Part shown: piece by piece, positions 13,582 to 16,381 of the stretch
How the letters are laid out: each line of letters starts with the position of its first letter
How positions within the stretch are numbered: the first letter of the stretch is position 1
NCBI GenBank assembly: GCA_004558115.1
Contig: SFDT01000047.1
Span: 1-16,381 of the forward strand
Direction: 5' to 3'
Source of the DNA: Clostridiales bacterium
Lineage (GTDB): Bacteria; Bacillota; Clostridia; Oscillospirales; Oscillospiraceae
Length of the DNA stretch: 16,381 bases
Position numbers and translations under genes: made by a program
The notes under the pieces: generated by a model
Told to the model about the DNA's origin: nothing
What the model saw: only the letters and a program-made list of their open reading frames with translations
The model's database searches: none

Positions 13582-14385
13582 GTGGTCCACAGGACGAAAC
13601 GGCGGGTGCTGGACATCCCCACGGACGCCATCCGCCCCAACCCCATGCAGCCCCGGCAGGTGTTCCAGGAGGCGGCCCTCCGGGACCTGGCGGCCTCCAT
13701 CCGCCAAAACGGCATCCTCCAGCCTCTGACGGTGCGGCGGACGGCGGCGGGCTGGGAGCTGGTAGCCGGAGAGCGGCGGCTGCGGGCGGCCAAGCTGGCG
13801 GGCCTCACCCATGTGCCCTGTCTGGAGACAGTGGCGGACGACCAGCGTTCCGCCCTGCTGGCCCTGGTGGAGAATTTGCAGCGGCAGGACCTCCACTACT
13901 TTGAGGAGGCGGCGGCCATCGCCGCCTATCTCCGCCAGACCGGCGCCACCCAGGAATCCGCCGCCCAGGCCCTGGGCCGTTCTCCCTCCGCCGTGGCTAA
14001 CAAGCTGCGGCTGCTGCGGCTGTCCCCCGCCTGCCGGGAGGCCATCACCGCCTCCGGCCTGACGGAGCGCCACGCCCGGTGCCTGCTGCGGCTGGAGGAT
14101 GAGTCGGCGCGGCTGGAGGCTGTCCGGTACATTGCGGATCACCAGCTGAACGTGGCCCAGACGGAGCAGTACGTGGACCGGCTGCTGGAGGACATCCAGT
14201 CCGCCCCGCCGGCCAAGCGGCGGACCTTCATCCTCAAGGACGTGCGGCTGTTCCTCAACAGCGTGGACCGGGGGCTGCGGCTCATCCGGGAGGCGGGGGT
14301 GGACGCCCAGACGAAGCGGGACGAGACGGAGGACGCCATCCTCCTGACCATCCGCATCCCCAAACAGAAGCGGCCCGGCGCCTGA
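13582..14385 (+). CDS. ParB/Noc-family DNA-binding protein
   Basis: This 267-residue protein starts with GTG, 7 bases after GAGGAGGT. It has the ParB boxes: PNPMQPR (19-25), GERRLRAAK (63-71, the CTP-binding motif) and ENLQRQDL (97-104). A helix-turn-helix with TQESAAQALGRSPSAVANKLRLL follows at about 123-145. The VANKLRLL form is closer to Noc than to Spo0J, and no parA is adjacent, so a nucleoid-occlusion-like role is likely. Family members bind parS or NBS palindromes and spread as CTP-loaded clamps. The N-terminus begins almost directly at the ParB fold. It therefore lacks the amphipathic membrane-binding extension of B. subtilis Noc. Family is clear; Noc versus ParB is tentative. Confidence 0.92.
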   Translation: MVHRTKRRVLDIPTDAIRPNPMQPRQVFQEAALRDLAASIRQNGILQPLTVRRTAAGWELVAGERRLRAAKLAGLTHVPCLETVADDQRSALLALVENLQRQDLHYFEEAAAIAAYLRQTGATQESAAQALGRSPSAVANKLRLLRLSPACREAITASGLTERHARCLLRLEDESARLEAVRYIADHQLNVAQTEQYVDRLLEDIQSAPPAKRRTFILKDVRLFLNSVDRGLRLIREAGVDAQTKRDETEDAILLTIRIPKQKRPGA

Positions 14386-14397
14386 GGATGCCGCTGT

Positions 14398-14441
14398 TGT
14401 TACGAGATTGTAATGCTTTTTCCACAGAAGTGTGCTAGAAT
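14398..14441 (+). promoter_or_regulatory. Promoter of the VanW gene with a WalR-box match
   Basis: TGTTAC-N5-TGTAAT (14398-14414) fits the WalR/YycF consensus TGTWAH-N5-TGTWAH exactly. It is followed by TTTTCCACA (14418-14426) and an extended -10 element, TGC plus TAGAAT (14436-14441). No good -35 hexamer exists, so an activator is expected, and the box centre would lie near -42. WalR controls wall hydrolase and wall-metabolism genes in Firmicutes, which suits the VanW/G5 protein downstream. Binding is inferred. Confidence 0.5.
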
Positions 14442-14510
14442 GGAAAGCCAGTGGAATAGGCTGGTTGTGTGCGGCCTGTCTCCCATCACTTGTAACAACA
14501 GGAGGGCTTC

Positions 14511-16280
14511 ATGGAACAGACAACGAAGGAAGCCATTGTGGAAACCAAGGGCGGAAAGCGCCTGAAATCCGGCGGCAAGCTGCCGCTGGTCATCCTGGGC
14601 GTGATTTTGGCGGTCCTGCTGGCAGCCTACATAGGCCTGTGCGCTTACGCCGCAAGCCGGGACACCTTCCAGCCAAACCGCCATATCAACGGCATCGGCG
14701 TGGGGGGCCTCACCGTGGACCAGGCCCAGGAAAAGCTGGAGGCAGATCTGCTGGCCCAGGAGATCACCCTCACGGACCCCGATACGGGCACGCAGGCCGT
14801 CATCACCGTGGCGGACCTGGGCTATACGGCCAATGAATTCGCCGGAGACGCCCAATTCTGGATGGACGCGGACCGGCAGATGGGCTTTTTCCGCAAGGGC
14901 TGGGCGTACATCGCCTACGCCACCGGCCGCTGGAGCGGCGGCGCCCACTGGCCGGACATGGACCGGGAAGCCCTGCGTGACACAGTGGCGCGCCTTTCCG
15001 GCGAGCTTTCCCAGGAGCCGCTGGACGGCGCCTGGGAGCTGGCGGATGACGCCGTCCTCTTTACCAAGGCCCGGGACGGACGGACCCTGAACACAGACGC
15101 CCTGGAGGCCGCTTTGGCGGATGTGGGCACTTACAGCGAGGCGGGCTATCAGGTCACCTTCTCCTTCACCACCGTCCCCGCCCAGGTGCTCACCGCCCGG
15201 GAGGTCTACGAGGAGATCGCCGGCGAGATGAAAAACGCCGGCTACGACGCCGCCACGGATTCCATTATCCCGGAGCAGCTGGGCGCGGAGTTCGACGTAG
15301 CCGCCGCCCAGAAGGCCCTGGACGCGGCGGAGCCCGGCAGCACCGTAAAAGTCGATGCCGTCATTGAGTATCCCCGGGTGACGGCGGAGCAGCTGAAGGG
15401 AGTCCTGTTCCGGGACGTGCTGGGCACCGCCACCACCCATGTCAGCGGCACGGCGGCCCGCATCTCCAACGTGAAGCTGTCCGCCTCCAGCATCAACGGC
15501 ACCGTTCTCAACTGCGGCGACGTGTTCTCCTACAACGAGACCGTGGGCCAGCGGACCGCCGCCCGGGGCTATCAGGCGGCGCCCGCCTACGTGAAGGGCG
15601 AGACGGTGGACGAGATCGGCGGCGGCATCTGCCAGACCTCCTCCACGCTGTACCTGGCCTGCCTGCGGTCCAACCTGGCCATTACGGAGCGGTACGCCCA
15701 CCGCTACACCCCCGCCTACATCGACTGGGGCCTGGACGCCACGGTGTCCTGGGGCGGCCCCGACTATAAGTTCTCCAACGACACGGATTATCCCGTGAAG
15801 ATCGTCACCTCCTACTCAGGCGGCTACCTGACTGTGAAGCTCCTGGGCACCAACGTGGACGGCACCTCCGTGAAAATGACCACCGAGGTTTTGTCCAAAA
15901 CGGCCTGGGAGACCGTGTACGAGGAGGATGACACCCTCCCCGCCGGTACGGAGCAGGTGAAGGTGACCCCCTACGGCGGCGCCAAGGTCAAAAGCTACCG
16001 CAACGTCTATGACAAAAACGGCAACCTCATTTCCTCCGCCTTCGAGGCCTCCAGTGACTACAAGGTCCGCAACAAGGTCATCGTGAAGGGCACCGCCCCG
16101 GCGGCGGAGCCCCAGATCCCCGTCTCCGGCACCACGGTGCCTGAAATCCCCTCCACGCCCACGGCCCCGGAGGAGACCACGCCCACGGAGCCTGTCTCCC
16201 CCGTTGTGGAGGAGCCGGAGGTCCCCATGGAGGAGGCGCCTTCCATCATCGTCATCGCCCCGGAGGAGCCGGAGGCATGA
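14511..16280 (+). CDS. VanW family protein with G5-like domain, membrane-anchored and exposed outside
   Basis: This 589-residue protein has a basic cytoplasmic N-terminus, one membrane helix at about 24-47 (LPLVILGVILAVLLAAYIG) and the rest outside. Residues about 55-290 contain repeated modules like the peptidoglycan-binding-4 domain (RHINGIGVGGLTVDQAQEKL; second copy around DAVLFTKARDGRTLN). The VanW domain spans about 325-440, with FSYNETVGQRTAARGYQ, GGGICQTSSTLY (370-381) and the conserved HRYTPAY. A G5-like domain (about 455-527) and a proline/glutamate/threonine-rich tail (about 528-589) follow. AGGAGGG is 5 bases before the ATG. VanW-domain proteins are linked to the cell wall but their activity is not established. 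It resembles B. subtilis YoaR in layout. Confidence 0.93.
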   Translation: MEQTTKEAIVETKGGKRLKSGGKLPLVILGVILAVLLAAYIGLCAYAASRDTFQPNRHINGIGVGGLTVDQAQEKLEADLLAQEITLTDPDTGTQAVITVADLGYTANEFAGDAQFWMDADRQMGFFRKGWAYIAYATGRWSGGAHWPDMDREALRDTVARLSGELSQEPLDGAWELADDAVLFTKARDGRTLNTDALEAALADVGTYSEAGYQVTFSFTTVPAQVLTAREVYEEIAGEMKNAGYDAATDSIIPEQLGAEFDVAAAQKALDAAEPGSTVKVDAVIEYPRVTAEQLKGVLFRDVLGTATTHVSGTAARISNVKLSASSINGTVLNCGDVFSYNETVGQRTAARGYQAAPAYVKGETVDEIGGGICQTSSTLYLACLRSNLAITERYAHRYTPAYIDWGLDATVSWGGPDYKFSNDTDYPVKIVTSYSGGYLTVKLLGTNVDGTSVKMTTEVLSKTAWETVYEEDDTLPAGTEQVKVTPYGGAKVKSYRNVYDKNGNLISSAFEASSDYKVRNKVIVKGTAPAAEPQIPVSGTTVPEIPSTPTAPEETTPTEPVSPVVEEPEVPMEEAPSIIVIAPEEPEA

Positions 16281-16295
16281 ACAACAAAAACACAT

Positions 16296-16376
16296 CCACC
16301 GGCGTAGCCGGTGGTTGTCATCAGACGGGCATAGCCCTTTGTTCCTCGCGGACGCGTTAACGCGTAATACGGTCTG
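16296..16376. repeat. Nested palindromic element at the right edge
   Basis: Starting 15 bases after the VanW stop are CCACCGGC/GCCGGTGG (16296-16303 and 16307-16314, loop GTA), GGGC/GCCC (16327-16337, loop ATA) and a perfect 14-base palindrome ACGCGTTAACGCGT (16352-16365). CAGAC (16322-16326) pairs with GTCTG (16372-16376), enclosing the last two. No T run follows the first hairpin, so it is a poor terminator. It looks like a structured dispersed repeat or an RNA element, possibly cut by the window end. Confidence 0.5.
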
Positions 16377-16381
16377 CCAAT

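Noticed and set aside
10450..14142. 1230-codon minus-strand frame opposite the DUF1836 to ParB/Noc genes
   Set aside because: Spans five well-identified plus-strand genes, a promoter and a terminator; low-complexity His/Gly/Gln-rich translation.

Overview
The window reads as chromosomal DNA of a GC-rich, low-motility-of-content Firmicute, most likely a gut Clostridia/Oscillospiraceae-type organism (Flavonifractor/Oscillibacter-like). This is inferred from GC-rich codon use, Firmicute-type ribosome binding sites (AAGGAGG), sigma-A promoters, the rpsO-pnp pair, a YtrA-type GntR/ABC operon, and DUF1836, DegV, VanW and Noc/ParB-like proteins. No rRNA, tRNA or CRISPR array was seen.

Left edge (1-1040): the 3' part of a large serine recombinase, less GC-rich than the rest, enters from outside the window. 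It probably marks the right end of an integrated element. It appears to carry a one-base deletion near its 3' end and is followed by a hairpin that contains the presumed original stop. A small conserved-looking 63-residue protein lies on the opposite strand.

Minus-strand operon (1041-5088): a textbook promoter and an inverted-repeat operator drive a 28-residue hydrophobic peptide (too short for ordinary ORF calling), a GTG-started GntR/YtrA-type repressor, an ABC ATPase, a large ABC-2 type permease with an extracytoplasmic C-terminal domain ending in an IGGADGPT tail, and a membrane-anchored zinc amidase. The genes overlap or are nearly contiguous. The whole looks like an autoregulated envelope-stress or cell-wall-antibiotic response module.

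Plus-strand RNA-biology block (5145-7929): rpsO (S15) and pnp (PNPase), each preceded by a strongly structured leader. The rpsO leader can form a 5' hairpin plus an H-type pseudoknot; the pnp leader can form one long, about 30-bp hairpin resembling in principle the E. coli pnp autoregulatory leader. Both genes are followed by strong intrinsic terminators.

The next about 590 bases have no convincing gene but hold at least six perfect inverted repeats, probably dispersed intergenic repeats. Then come mnmE (tRNA modification GTPase) and a separate promoter driving DUF1836 protein - DegV protein - prmA - SBF-family transporter, closed by an intrinsic terminator. The right part holds a ParB/Noc-like DNA-binding protein and a VanW/G5-type secreted wall protein whose promoter carries a perfect match to the WalR (YycF) box. 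The window closes in a nested palindromic element that is probably another dispersed repeat.

The main candidates for undescribed biology are the paired rpsO and pnp leaders, the microprotein-led YtrA operon with its GGADGPT tail and amidase, and the two dispersed structured repeats.
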